Notes: generated from the sequence alone by a model not told the origin. Counted from the first letter of the stretch, positions 53,119 through 62,274 are shown. The stretch is 64,000 nucleotides of DNA from Bilifractor porci (GCF_009696005.1 NZ_VUMV01000003.1:1-64000); one strand, 5' to 3'. Numbers and translations are program-made.

Positions 53119-53502
53119 TCAGCCTTCATCATAATATTTCATCCGGTCACTGAGATAGCCCGGCTCGTTGTAGATCAATGCCATAAACTCCACATCACTG
53201 TCCGAATTGTTTTCCAGGCTGTGAAACTGTCCGACTTTAATCAGGCATACGTCTCCGGCATGGACCTTCGTAACGGAATGGTCATTGTCGATAAAATCCG
53301 CCTCGCCCTTCAGAATGTAATACGGCTCTGTGTCGTGCCTGTGCTGGTGCCAGCCTACCGTGGAGCCGGGAGGAAGAATGACTCTGGCATACATTCTCCC
53401 GTGTCCGAGCATCTCATCTTTTGTCACCACATGACAGACCTTCGCCGGTCCCTTCCCTCCGGCAAGCCCGTTTACCATTTCCACCTGTTCTTTTCTGACC
53501 AT
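53119..53502 (-). CDS. Cupin-domain protein
   Basis: A 127-residue single-domain cupin with the metal-binding motif WHQHRHDTEPYYILKGEADF and a second-motif His in GQFHSLEN. It could be an isomerase, a dioxygenase-like enzyme or a ligand sensor. It converges on the iron dehydrogenase; only a weak GACACCG/CGGTGTC hairpin lies between them. No partner enzyme is adjacent on its strand. Confidence 0.85.
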   Translation of the reverse strand: MVRKEQVEMVNGLAGGKGPAKVCHVVTKDEMLGHGRMYARVILPPGSTVGWHQHRHDTEPYYILKGEADFIDNDHSVTKVHAGDVCLIKVGQFHSLENNSDSDVEFMALIYNEPGYLSDRMKYYDEG

Positions 53503-53693
53503 CTGCTTCCATCCTTTCTGTTCTGTCTGAAATAAACCGTCATCACGTGAGAGCTGCTGCAGCCCTTCGCCTGTCCAACGAAGGCGTCAGTGCAGCCATA
53601 GCCGGCGGACAAGAAGCCGCAGCGCCTCTTTACCCGTCCTGTCATCCGGCGGCCAGTTTTCCTGTGGCCATCCTGCAGGGCGGACGGAATTAC

Positions 53694-54233
53694 TTAATCA
53701 GGATACCGCATCTTCTCTCTGCCTTCCAGGTCTTTCCAGATAAAGCACCCGTTTTCCCAGATCATGTACCCGTGCCAGGAGCCTTCCTTCGGAATGGATA
53801 CAGAGCCCGGATTCATATAGATATAGCCCTCATGTTTCCGCAGCGCCGGCACATGGGTGTGTCCGCACAGAAGGATTTCACCTTCGGAAAGGGGCAGCGG
53901 AGAATCCTCGCTGTAATGATGGCCGTGCGTGACATATACCGTCTGGCCGCCGTCGGCCAGCACAAGATAATCCGCCAGAATCGGGAAGTCCAGCACCATC
54001 TGATCTACCTCCGTATCACAGTTTCCCCGGACACAGATATAATTTTTCTTCTCATTCAGCATGGCAAGGACAGCCTTCGGGCTGTATTCCTCCGGGAGAT
54101 CGTTTCTGGGCCCGTGATAGAGAAGATCCCCCAGAAGAACCGCCTTATCCGGCTTTTCCCGGCGCTGGACCTCCAGCAGCATTCTGCAGTATTTCGCGGA
54201 TCCGTGGATATCCGATGCTATCATCCATTTCAT
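53694..54233 (-). CDS. YfcE-type phosphodiesterase
   Basis: A 179-residue metallophosphoesterase with the five blocks DIHGS, GDLLYHGP, GNCD, THGHHY and GHTHVP, which bind two metals. YfcE relatives hydrolyse bis-pNPP; the natural substrate is unknown. The ATG follows a normal spacing. The 190 bp between this gene and the cupin hold nothing recognisable. Confidence 0.9.
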   Translation of the reverse strand: MKWMIASDIHGSAKYCRMLLEVQRREKPDKAVLLGDLLYHGPRNDLPEEYSPKAVLAMLNEKKNYICVRGNCDTEVDQMVLDFPILADYLVLADGGQTVYVTHGHHYSEDSPLPLSEGEILLCGHTHVPALRKHEGYIYMNPGSVSIPKEGSWHGYMIWENGCFIWKDLEGREKMRYPD

Positions 54234-54361
54234 CCTGCCAGTTTCCTTTCTTTCCTGTTTGTCCGTTTCGTGTTATGATCCAGTAAGCGGAAACACTGTA
54301 CTGGTTTCCTAATGATAACACATATTCCGGCGGCAGCCAAAAGCAGAAAGGAGAGAGGCGC

Positions 54362-55702
54362 ATGAATCCGTGTATTTTTCACGCAGATGTCAATTCTGCC
54401 TTTCTCTCCTGGTCTGCAGTGGAACGTCTGCAGAAGGATCCCGGCGCGCTGGATCTCCGGAAGGTACCCTCGGCAGTGGGCGGTGATATTTCAAGACGCC
54501 ACGGGATAATAACCGCTAAATCCATCCCCGCCAAAAAATACGGCATCCGGACCGGGGAACCGGTCGTCAAGGCTTTGCAGAAATGTCCCGACCTGATCCT
54601 GATTCCGTCATCCTTCCAGACGTACCGGAAATTTTCCTCTGCTTTTATCCGGATTTTGAAACAGCACTGCTCCATTGTGGAACAAGCTTCGATCGACGAA
54701 GCTTATCTGGATATGACCGGAGAGCTCCGAAGGGACATGGAAAGAGCGGTCCGCCCGGACAGTTTCCGAAACCCGGCGCAAAACGGGTTTCCCCAGGAAA
54801 CTGCGCTCTCAGAGGAAGAAAAAATGTGGCGCGCATGCGCATGGCAGGAAGCGCTTTCTATTAAAAATGAAATCCGGGACACCCTGGGTTTTACCATCAA
54901 CGTAGGGATAGCCAAAAACAGGCTTCTGGCCAAAACCGCAAGCGATTTCTCCAAGCCGGACAAAATCCATACCCTCTATCCGGAAGAAATACCCGCAAAG
55001 CTCTGGACGCTTCCCATCGGGGAGCTGCACGGCTGCGGGCACGCCACGGCGGAAAAGCTGGAGCAGATTGGGATTCACACCGTAGGAGACGCCGCGCATG
55101 CCGACCGAAAACTTCTTCAGTCCTTACTCGGCGAAAAAGGCGGCATCTATATCTGGAACAGTGCAAACGGGATCAGCTCGTCTTCTGTGCATGCCTCCCA
55201 TGACGAGGCAAAAAGCATTTCCAACGAACTGACCACCCGCTTTGACATTACAGCCGATAACTTTGAGGAAAATGCCCCTCCCCTGGTTCATCGGCTTTCC
55301 GCCAGTGTCGCCCGGCGGCTGCAGAAGGCAGAGCTCTACGGAACAACCGTAGGGATCAGCGTAAAAACCAATGATTTCCGCCGCTATTCCAGACAGCTGA
55401 AGCTTCCGGAATCCACCGACAGGGAGAGTGATATTGAAACCATCTCCCTGAGGCTTCTCCGCCAGCTGGTTTTCGGTACCGACGGCCTATTTGCCTCCGG
55501 AAAAGGCGTCCGGCTGATCGGCGTTGCCGTTTCCGGCCTGGATCACGGAGACTTCCGGCAGATGAACCTGTTTGACTACATGGAAAACCATCAGGAAGAG
55601 ATAAAAAAAGCTGAACGGAGAAAAAAACTGGATGATATGCTGCGGGAAATCCGCGGCAAGTACGGAGAAAGTTCCATACACAAAGGAACAGACAGCCGGT
55701 AA
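54362..55702 (+). CDS. dinB: DNA polymerase IV (Y-family)
   Basis: A 446-residue translesion polymerase. Catalytic carboxylates are in CIFHADVNSAFLSW and EQASIDEAYLDM. Helix-hairpin-helix and little-finger domains follow (IGELHGCGHATAEKL, about 215-360). A 30-residue insertion lies near 125-155. It bypasses damaged bases during stress. AAAGGAGAG precedes the ATG. No SOS box was recognised in the 128-bp divergent gap to yfcE. Confidence 0.95.
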   Translation: MNPCIFHADVNSAFLSWSAVERLQKDPGALDLRKVPSAVGGDISRRHGIITAKSIPAKKYGIRTGEPVVKALQKCPDLILIPSSFQTYRKFSSAFIRILKQHCSIVEQASIDEAYLDMTGELRRDMERAVRPDSFRNPAQNGFPQETALSEEEKMWRACAWQEALSIKNEIRDTLGFTINVGIAKNRLLAKTASDFSKPDKIHTLYPEEIPAKLWTLPIGELHGCGHATAEKLEQIGIHTVGDAAHADRKLLQSLLGEKGGIYIWNSANGISSSSVHASHDEAKSISNELTTRFDITADNFEENAPPLVHRLSASVARRLQKAELYGTTVGISVKTNDFRRYSRQLKLPESTDRESDIETISLRLLRQLVFGTDGLFASGKGVRLIGVAVSGLDHGDFRQMNLFDYMENHQEEIKKAERRKKLDDMLREIRGKYGESSIHKGTDSR

Positions 55703-55808
55703 GCAGCATTGCACCATTCATAATCATGATAAGCGGCAAAAAGCACTTCTGGCCCTGTCATCACTTGAAAGAAATGCATTTGGGGCAAATACAGGAGATA
55801 TCAAACGC

Positions 55809-56333
55809 ATGGAATATTTTGACGTATACAATGACAAAAAAGAAAAAACAGGAAAGATTCTTCCCCGGAAAAACAGCTTTCTGAAGGAAGGGGAATACCA
55901 GTTGATTGTTCTTGGAATCGTAGAAAGAAGCGACCACACCTTTCTGATTACCCGCCGCGCCCTGGATAAAAAGTGGGCGGCCGGGGACTGGGAAGTTTCC
56001 GGAGGCGGCGCCCAATCCGGCGAGAGCTCTTTCCAGGCCATTCACAGAGAGATTCTGGAGGAAACCGGTCTGGACATCTCCGCCGCAGAAGGCGGCCTCA
56101 TTTACACCTATAAGAACATTGATCTCGACCGCGGAGATAATTATTTTGTGGACATGTACCACTTCCGGATGGATTTTGAAGATGGCGATATACATCCGCA
56201 GGAATCCGAAACAGAGGGATACGCCATCGTTCCTTTTTCGAAAATTGAAAAGCTGGGAAAAGAAGGACACTTTCTTCACTACGAGCGAATTCTGCAGGGA
56301 TTTGCCGCTGAAAATTATCAGATACAGGATTGA
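55809..56333 (+). CDS. Nudix hydrolase
   Basis: A 174-residue protein, IPP-isomerase-like in layout (MEYFDVYNDKKEKTGKI at the start), with a full Nudix box in GGAQSGESSFQAIHREILEE. Such proteins hydrolyse nucleoside diphosphate derivatives. AGGAG lies 11 nt before the ATG. It is downstream of dinB and upstream of the first CobW-type gene on the same strand; whether it shares their transcript is unclear. Confidence 0.88.
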   Translation: MEYFDVYNDKKEKTGKILPRKNSFLKEGEYQLIVLGIVERSDHTFLITRRALDKKWAAGDWEVSGGGAQSGESSFQAIHREILEETGLDISAAEGGLIYTYKNIDLDRGDNYFVDMYHFRMDFEDGDIHPQESETEGYAIVPFSKIEKLGKEGHFLHYERILQGFAAENYQIQD

Positions 56334-56410
56334 TCCTTTATTAAAGTTTTACAGATGCATTTCTTCTGCTGTTCCTGCGACAGCCTGAATAAAACGGAAA
56401 GGACCCGGAC

Positions 56411-57394
56411 TTGATCAAAGCAGACCTGATTACCGGATTTCTGGGATCCGGCAAAACAACCTTTATCCGCGGCTATGCCTCTTATCTCCTGCGTCAGAAC
56501 CGGAACATTGCCATTCTGGAGAACGATTACGGCGCCATCAACGTCGATATGATGATGCTGAAAGATCTGGAGGGCGATCACTGTGACCTGGAGATGGTAA
56601 TTGGCGGAAACGACTATGACACGCACAAACGCCGTCTGAAGTCCAAGCTGATTACGCTGGGCATGCTGGGCTATGACCGGGTACTTATCGAGCCATCCGG
56701 TATTTTTGACGTGGATGAATTTCTGGACGTCCTCCGCGAAGATCCTCTGGAAACCTGGTATGAAATCGGCAGCATTATTTCCATCGTTGACGCAAAGCTG
56801 AGTGACAGTCTTTCGGATGAATCCGAATATCTCCTCGTCTCACAGACAGCCGATGCCGGTGCTGTTGTTCTCTCTAAAACCCAGGATGCTTCTGACGAAG
56901 ACATCCGAAGAACCATGGAACACCTGAACCGTGCTTTCCGGAAGTTTCATACAGACAGGATTCTTACAGAATCTGATCCTGTGCTGAAAAAGCCCTGGGA
57001 TTCCTATACAGAAGAAGACTTCCAGACAATCCTGCATGCCGGATACCAGCTCCGGGATCATGTGAAAATGCCTCTGGGCGAAGACAATGCGTACCAGTCT
57101 CTGTTTTTTATGAATGTAGACGGGCTTACTCCGGAAACCCTGGCCGCAAGGGCAGGACAGCTTTTTGCGGACAGTTCCTGCGGCCATGTCATCCGACTGA
57201 AGGGATACCTGTCTGCCGGAAAAAATACTGAAGATCCATGGATCGAAATAAACGCCACAAAGGATAAAACAGAAATCCGGCCCGCCCGCGACGGACAGGC
57301 CGTCATCATCGTAATCGGGGAACATCTGGACAGAGAAAAAATCGGCGCGTACTGGAACTTTCAGTACGGAAGCGGAAGAGAACTCCTCCCGTAA
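56411..57394 (+). CDS. CobW-family (COG0523) GTPase lacking the CxCC motif
   Basis: A 327-residue GTPase with Walker A GFLGSGKTTF (9-18), ENDYGAINVD, and LIEPSGIFD (switch region), then a CobW_C-like domain (about 220-327). Canonical members carry a GCxCC metal site after the first strand; here residues 65-72 read GGNDYDTH, so no cysteine pair is present. The start is a TTG with AAAGGA 7 nt upstream. Family members load zinc, cobalt or other metals into target proteins. It lies near a His-rich protein, a second CobW-type GTPase and a UroD-type methyltransferase, suggesting a common metal-handling role. Confidence 0.88.
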   Translation: MIKADLITGFLGSGKTTFIRGYASYLLRQNRNIAILENDYGAINVDMMMLKDLEGDHCDLEMVIGGNDYDTHKRRLKSKLITLGMLGYDRVLIEPSGIFDVDEFLDVLREDPLETWYEIGSIISIVDAKLSDSLSDESEYLLVSQTADAGAVVLSKTQDASDEDIRRTMEHLNRAFRKFHTDRILTESDPVLKKPWDSYTEEDFQTILHAGYQLRDHVKMPLGEDNAYQSLFFMNVDGLTPETLAARAGQLFADSSCGHVIRLKGYLSAGKNTEDPWIEINATKDKTEIRPARDGQAVIIVIGEHLDREKIGAYWNFQYGSGRELLP

Positions 57395-57444
57395 ACTGGT
57401 ATAAACCGCTGTAAAAGAAGATGTACCTGGAAAGGAATTTTTCC

Positions 57445-58026
57445 ATGAAAAATATTGTGTGTTTTGGTGATTCCAACACCTACGGCTATGACCCTCGCGC
57501 TGCATTCGGAACCCGTTATCCGGATGGAACTTACTGGGTAGACATTCTGCATGCCAAAACCGGGTGGAAATTCTGGAACATGGGCGTCTGCGGAAGAGAA
57601 ATCCCTCATACTTCCTTTCAGATTCAGACAGCCTGCGCCGAATTGGCCGCACGGGAGCCGTCCGCAGACGCGCTGTGGATGATGCTTGGAACCAATGACC
57701 TTTTATCCGGCGAGCAGATTACCGCAGAGACTGTCGGACTGAGGATGGAGGCCTTTCTTACTTCCCTGCTGAACAGCTTCTCTGTCCGTAAGCTCCGCCT
57801 GATCACCCCTGTAAAAATGCGGCAGGGAACCTGGACCACCTCTGCTGTGATTGAGGAATCCGAAAAACTCCAGCCGGTTTTCCGCAGCCTGGCCGACAGG
57901 CTCCACATTTCTCTTACACAGACAGAAGGCTGGGAGATTCCCCTTGCCTTTGACGGCGTTCATTTTTCCGAACAAGGACACCGGAAATTTGCCGAAAATC
58001 TTCTGAGAGACATTCCGCTTCTGTAA
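57445..58026 (+). CDS. SGNH/GDSL-family hydrolase
   Basis: A 193-residue esterase-like protein with block I FGDSNTYGYDP (catalytic Ser), block III GTNDLL, and block V DGVHFSEQGH (Asp and His). Close types act on arylesters, lysophospholipids or carbohydrate acetyl groups. AAAGGA precedes the ATG at 57445 by 8 nt. It sits 50 bp after the CobW-type gene. Immediately after its stop is a fragment of that CobW-type gene's C-terminus. Confidence 0.9.
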   Translation: MKNIVCFGDSNTYGYDPRAAFGTRYPDGTYWVDILHAKTGWKFWNMGVCGREIPHTSFQIQTACAELAAREPSADALWMMLGTNDLLSGEQITAETVGLRMEAFLTSLLNSFSVRKLRLITPVKMRQGTWTTSAVIEESEKLQPVFRSLADRLHISLTQTEGWEIPLAFDGVHFSEQGHRKFAENLLRDIPLL

Positions 58027-58028
58027 CC

Positions 58029-58078
58029 GGACAGGCCGTCATCATCGTAATCGGGGAACATTCGGACAAAGAAAAAGC
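58029..58078 (+). pseudogene. Duplicated fragment of the CobW-type gene C-terminus
   Basis: Positions 58029-58061 are identical to 57293-57325 inside the CobW-type gene, and similarity continues for about 15 more bases. The frame reads GQAVIIVIGEHSDKEK, matching GQAVIIVIGEHLDREK. It looks like a remnant of a deleted CobW paralogue or of a local duplication. Confidence 0.7.
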
Positions 58079-58084
58079 AAGCAG

Positions 58085-58576
58085 CTACTGCAGCCACCTC
58101 CCATATGCCAGTACCAGGCATTTGTGGAATTCCTCCTCCGAAAGTCCGAAAATAATATTGGCAATTTCAGCCAGGACCGCCGGATGGTCCGCAGGAATCC
58201 GGTGAACCTCTCCGGGCTCTGTCAGGGAAAGCATGCAGCTTCTGTTTTCCTCTTTGACAAATGCCTTGATATGACCGACAATACCTCCCTGCCTGTCAAT
58301 CTCCTCTGCAAGATTTTTGACAGCCTGCTCCAGTTCCTCTGTCACCTGTGCATAGTCTCCCGGAATGCGGCAGCGAACCGTCCCGATCAGCGCTCCTTCA
58401 TGTTCGTCAATATCCAGCAGCGGCAGCTGCTCCTGTGTATGTTCATGATCATGGTGGTGATGATCGTGTTCCGCCTCCTGGCAGTGCTCGTGTTCATGGT
58501 GGTGATGATTGTGTTCCGCCTCCCGGCAGTGTTCGTGTTCATGAATATGGTGTTCCTCACTGATATGCTCTTTCAT
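58085..58576 (-). CDS. His-rich metal-binding protein
   Basis: A 163-residue protein. The first 46 residues contain about 20 histidines in 15-residue repeats (HEHEHCREAEHNHHH type) with cysteines, a clear metal-binding segment. The remaining part (about 50-163) is an unrecognised conserved-looking domain, with GALIGTVRCRIPGDYAQVTE and a Leu-rich end. AAGGGAG precedes the ATG by 7 nt. It lies 60 bp downstream of the second CobW-type gene on the same strand. I infer a zinc, cobalt or nickel store or donor for the GTPases; no direct evidence. Confidence 0.8.
   Translation of the reverse strand: MKEHISEEHHIHEHEHCREAEHNHHHHEHEHCQEAEHDHHHHDHEHTQEQLPLLDIDEHEGALIGTVRCRIPGDYAQVTEELEQAVKNLAEEIDRQGGIVGHIKAFVKEENRSCMLSLTEPGEVHRIPADHPAVLAEIANIIFGLSEEEFHKCLVLAYGRWLQ
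58439..58543 (-). repeat. 45-bp repeats encoding the His-rich segment
   Basis: Two near-identical 45-bp units plus a partial third encode residues 12-46 of the His-rich protein. Copy number could vary and would change metal capacity. Confidence 0.8.
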
Positions 58577-58638
58577 CGTCCGGCTCCCTTCTTTTTAATG
58601 CTCTGTTTTCCTGTCCGTTCCGGTTTTTCTCTGCTTTC

Positions 58639-59274
58639 TCACAGCTCCGTCTGTTCAAAGCGGAGCGCCTGAAGGACCTTCTCCCAGAACGCATCCGTAT
58701 GCCCCTCTACCGCACATACCGGTATAACCTCCGCTCCCGGATGATAGCCGGCAACTTCTTTCTGCACCGTTTCCATCTCTTCCGGAGACACCAGGTCTTT
58801 TTTATTGACCAGAATAACATCCGCATCCTTCAGCTGACTAATAACAAACTGCGGCATCGCTCTGACCACTCGTTTCCAGCGCTTTGCGTCTGCCAGTGCC
58901 AGAATAGAAGCCTGCTTTCCGGCCTCCTCCCGCAGAACGTCCCGGATATTGTCCGGATAGGCCATACCGGTTGCTTCAATCAGCAGAAATTCCGGGTTCC
59001 AGGTATTCTCTATCTGCTTTACAGACTCACACAGTGAAGCCGTGCTGGTGCAGCAGATGCATCCGGCAAAAATATTCTGTACCGTAAAATTTGCGGAACT
59101 CAGCAGCTGATTATCCACACCGGCCTCGCTGATTTCATTCTCCAGTATGACAACCGGGGTATCCGTGGATGTCTTATCCTCCGTTCCCGCCCTCCGGATC
59201 AGATATTTGCCGAACTGCATCAGAACCGTAGTTTTGCCCGAACCAAGAAAACCGCCAAGAATAATAATTTTCAT
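58639..59274 (-). CDS. CobW-family (COG0523) GTPase with canonical GCICC
   Basis: A 211-residue GTPase domain with Walker A GGFLGSGKTT (7-16), ILENEISEAGVD, the metal motif GCICC at 71-75, LIEATGMAYP, and NKKD. It lacks a CobW_C domain, so it is a minimal form. GGGAGG lies 9 nt before the ATG at 59274; the ATG at 59283 is too close to it. The neighbouring His-rich gene is cotranscribed, and the UroD-type methyltransferase is divergent. Likely role: metal delivery to that enzyme. Confidence 0.9.
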   Translation of the reverse strand: MKIIILGGFLGSGKTTVLMQFGKYLIRRAGTEDKTSTDTPVVILENEISEAGVDNQLLSSANFTVQNIFAGCICCTSTASLCESVKQIENTWNPEFLLIEATGMAYPDNIRDVLREEAGKQASILALADAKRWKRVVRAMPQFVISQLKDADVILVNKKDLVSPEEMETVQKEVAGYHPGAEVIPVCAVEGHTDAFWEKVLQALRFEQTEL

Positions 59275-59546
59275 AGGATCCATCCTCCCTGTATCACCCT
59301 GCCGTGCTGTCTGTCACACAGCCTGCCCGGCTGTTCCGCCCGGACAAACTGTTCTGCCTGCTTTCAATTATAAAATGTCCACCTGTAAAAACAAGCCGTA
59401 CAAAGTCTCCGCAGTGCACAAATTCTTTTGCGTTTCTGCCGTCTTTCTTTGTGTTGTCCTGACAGAGAAAGAAAAAAATCCCTGTGCTATAGTAAAAACA
59501 GGTTCTGATAAGCGGAAAACAGACAATTTCTACAGGGAGGATTACA

Positions 59547-60674
59547 ATGAAGGCAAAAATTACAGAAAAAGAAAACTACCTGATGCTTCTGCGGGGAGAA
59601 CAGCCGTACTGGATCCCCCAGTACACCTTCGGCCCCATGCCGGGAGCCGCGCGTCCCTGCACCAGTATCCTGTTCCAGCTTCCTTTTATTGGTGATTTCC
59701 GGAAACACGGAGGCGGCAAAGACGTCTGGGGAGTAAATTATGTCGGATCAGACTCAACCATGCAGGCACTTCTGCCTGAACCCGGCAATTTTATCCTGGA
59801 TGATATCACACACTGGCATGATGTGATCAAGGCACCGGATCTCTCCGATATTGACTGGGAAGGACAGGTGAAAAAGGGATTAGATGAACTTTATTCCATG
59901 GGTGTAAAGCGGGAGGATTCCGCCATTGAATACAACATGCACTCCGGCTATTTTCAGGATCTTGTCGGCTTCATGGGATTCGAGAACGCGCTCTGCGCTA
60001 TGTATGAGGAACCCGAGGAAGTAGCAGCCCTGATGAATTACATCTGTGACTGGTACACCACGGTAGAGGCAAACGTGATAGACATCCTGAAACCCGATGT
60101 CATAGGACTGGCAGATGACATCTCAACCTGGAGAAGCCCGTTTATGTCCGAGCCAATGTACCGGGAACTGTTCTATCCCTGCCACGACAGAGAGGCAAAA
60201 TTTGCCAGAGACCGCGGGCTTCCGATTACCATGCACTGCTGCGGAGAAGCCATGGAGTTTATTGCGGACTGGGTGGAAATGGGCGTAAATGCATGGGATC
60301 CTGCACAGCTCAGCAATGACATCGAGGCTGTACAGAAAAAATACGGAAATAAGCTGGCAATCATGGGCGCGTGGGATGCCCGCGGGCGCCTGATTGAGCC
60401 TGACTGCACAGATGAAGAAATCCGCCAGTCCGTCCGCGATACCATGGACAAATACGCACAGGGCGGAGGCTTCGGCTGGTGCGGCGGATACCTTGCGGCC
60501 AAGGGCGATGTTGAAATGAACCGCCGCAACGGGGTGCTTTTTGAGGAAGTCAATTCCTATGGAGACACCTTCTACGGATATGGCAGGGATATTCAGGCAG
60601 ACTTTGCCGGGTACAACGCGAACGCAACTCCAACCGTAGGCGCCGGCTCCGCCATGCAGGGAAGCAAGCAGTAA
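59547..60674 (+). CDS. UroD/MtaA-family methyltransferase-like protein
   Basis: A 375-residue protein of the uroporphyrinogen decarboxylase superfamily. It lacks the decarboxylase context of haem genes; it has the zinc-type motif ITMHCCGEAMEF and a later Cys in GFGWCGGYLAAKGD, the pattern of MtaA/CmuA-type zinc methyltransferases that transfer methyl groups to or from corrinoids. GGGAGG precedes the ATG by 6 nt; an extended -10 (TGcTATAGT) lies about 60 bp upstream. A corrinoid protein is not adjacent. The substrate is unknown. The two CobW-type GTPases nearby could supply its zinc. Confidence 0.88.
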   Translation: MKAKITEKENYLMLLRGEQPYWIPQYTFGPMPGAARPCTSILFQLPFIGDFRKHGGGKDVWGVNYVGSDSTMQALLPEPGNFILDDITHWHDVIKAPDLSDIDWEGQVKKGLDELYSMGVKREDSAIEYNMHSGYFQDLVGFMGFENALCAMYEEPEEVAALMNYICDWYTTVEANVIDILKPDVIGLADDISTWRSPFMSEPMYRELFYPCHDREAKFARDRGLPITMHCCGEAMEFIADWVEMGVNAWDPAQLSNDIEAVQKKYGNKLAIMGAWDARGRLIEPDCTDEEIRQSVRDTMDKYAQGGGFGWCGGYLAAKGDVEMNRRNGVLFEEVNSYGDTFYGYGRDIQADFAGYNANATPTVGAGSAMQGSKQ

Positions 60675-60687
60675 CCTCCGATTTTGC

Positions 60688-60720
60688 CGGCGCAGGAGCG
60701 CAAATAAGCAGCCTGCGCCG
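60688..60720 (+). terminator. Weak hairpin after the UroD-type gene
   Basis: CGGCGCAGG and CCTGCGCCG form a 9-bp perfect stem with a 15-nt loop, but no T run follows. It may be a 3'-end stabiliser. Confidence 0.4.
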
Positions 60721-60849
60721 TGGGCAGAGCGGCATAACAGGTATAGCCGGAAATTTTCATACGTGCTAAAATAGCCTTGTCAAACAAATTGTTTCCATTG
60801 TTTTGCAGCATGCTGATACCTGAGAAAAGAGACAAGGAGGTTAGTGTAT

Positions 60850-60975
60850 ATGAAAACTCTTTTGGATGACCACAAGTTTTGGGCCTGTGTTACCCTGCTC
60901 GGAATGATTATGGCAATGATTACCGGTCACAAGATGGTCATCGGACATAAGGCAGATTCCGCAGAGGAAGATTAA
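60850..60975 (+). CDS. 41-residue membrane peptide
   Basis: A short frame with AAGGAGG 9 nt before its ATG. The peptide has one hydrophobic segment (about 10-25, FWACVTLLGMIMAMITG) flanked by charged ends and three internal histidines, with an acidic tail. It lies between the UroD-type gene and tuf, with a hairpin (GGTGCGCC/GGCGCACC) right after it. Function unknown; coding status rests on the strong ribosome-binding site and membrane-like pattern. Confidence 0.55.
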   Translation: MKTLLDDHKFWACVTLLGMIMAMITGHKMVIGHKADSAEED

Positions 60976-61023
60976 ACGCATATTTCCTTTAAAACGAAAT
61001 AGGTGCGCCGCCAGGCGCACCCA

Positions 61024-61054
61024 CAAAAAGCCCTGGGAGAAAATCTCCCAGGGC
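61024..61054 (-). terminator. tuf terminator
   Basis: GCCCTGGGAGA and its complement form an 11-bp stem with a 3-nt loop and a TTTTT tail on the minus strand. Confidence 0.9.
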
Positions 61055-61080
61055 TTCTCTTATCTGTGATATTCCGTGAA

Positions 61081-62274
61081 TTACTCGATGATGGTAGCAA
61101 CACGGCCGGATCCTACGGTGTGGCCACCTTCACGAATAGCGAAGGTAAGTCCCTGCTCCATAGCGATCGGGTGAATCAGCTCGATAGTCATCTCTACGTT
61201 ATCGCCGGGCATGCACATCTCGGTTCCTTCCGGAAGAGTGATAACGCCGGTAACGTCTGTTGTTCTGAAATAGAACTGCGGACGATAATTGTTAAAGAAC
61301 GGTGTGTGACGGCCACCCTCATCCTTTGTCAGAACGTAAACCTGAGCAGTGAATTTAGTATGGCAGGTAACAGTTCCGGGTTTTGCGACAACCTGTCCTT
61401 TTTCGATATCTGTTCTGTTGATACCACGAAGCAGGATACCGATGTTATCACCAGCCATAGCAGTATCCAGCAGCTTGTGGAACATCTCAATTCCGGTTGC
61501 AACGGACTGCAGCTTGCTCTCGGAAATTCCAAGGATTTCTACCGGGTCATTCAGCTTCAGAGTACCACGCTCTACACGGCCGGTAGCAACGGTACCACGA
61601 CCGGAAATGGTGAATACGTCCTCGACAGGCATCAGGAACGGCTTCTCGGTATCACGAACCGGAGTCGGGATATGCTCATCAACGGTATCCAGCAGCTCCA
61701 TGATCTTATCTCCCCACGGACCTTCCGGATCTTCCAGAGCCTTCAGGGCAGAGCCGCGGACAATCGGAGTATCCTCGAATCCATACTCGTCAAGCAGCTC
61801 GGTAACTTCCATCTCTACCAGCTCGATCAGCTCGTCATCATCGACCATATCGCACTTGTTCAGGAATACAACCATTGCCGGAACACCTACCTGACGTGCA
61901 AGCAGAACGTGCTCACGGGTCTGAGCCATAACACCATCGGTAGCAGCTACTACCAGGATAGCTCCATCCATCTGAGCGGCACCGGTGATCATGTTCTTTA
62001 CATAGTCAGCATGTCCTGGGCAGTCAACGTGAGCGTAATGTCTCTTTGCGGTCTCATACTCTACATGAGCGGTGTTAATGGTAATTCCACGCTCTCTCTC
62101 TTCGGGAGCTTTATCAATATTAGCGAAATCTACAATCTTGTTCTCATCGGTAGGCATTCTGGTTGCCAGTACCTTTGTGATAGCAGCAGTCAGAGTGGTT
62201 TTACCATGGTCTACATGTCCGATGGTACCAATGTTGCAGTGCTCTTTGGTTCTTTCAAATTTCTGTTTAGCCAT
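61081..62274 (-). CDS. tuf: Elongation factor Tu
   Basis: A 397-residue EF-Tu, the normal length, with G1 [10 protein letters not shown]3 DCPGH, G4 NKCD and the two beta-barrel domains ending in GRVATIIE. It delivers aminoacyl-tRNA to the ribosome. AAGGAGG precedes the ATG. It follows fusA on the same strand, as in the str operon, and has its own promoter. Confidence 0.98.
   Translation of the reverse strand: MAKQKFERTKEHCNIGTIGHVDHGKTTLTAAITKVLATRMPTDENKIVDFANIDKAPEERERGITINTAHVEYETAKRHYAHVDCPGHADYVKNMITGAAQMDGAILVVAATDGVMAQTREHVLLARQVGVPAMVVFLNKCDMVDDDELIELVEMEVTELLDEYGFEDTPIVRGSALKALEDPEGPWGDKIMELLDTVDEHIPTPVRDTEKPFLMPVEDVFTISGRGTVATGRVERGTLKLNDPVEILGISESKLQSVATGIEMFHKLLDTAMAGDNIGILLRGINRTDIEKGQVVAKPGTVTCHTKFTAQVYVLTKDEGGRHTPFFNNYRPQFYFRTTDVTGVITLPEGTEMCMPGDNVEMTIELIHPIAMEQGLTFAIREGGHTVGSGRVATIIE

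Noticed and set aside
58439-58543. CRISPR-like repeats
   Set aside because: The repeats are contiguous, without spacers, and encode the His-rich part of a protein.
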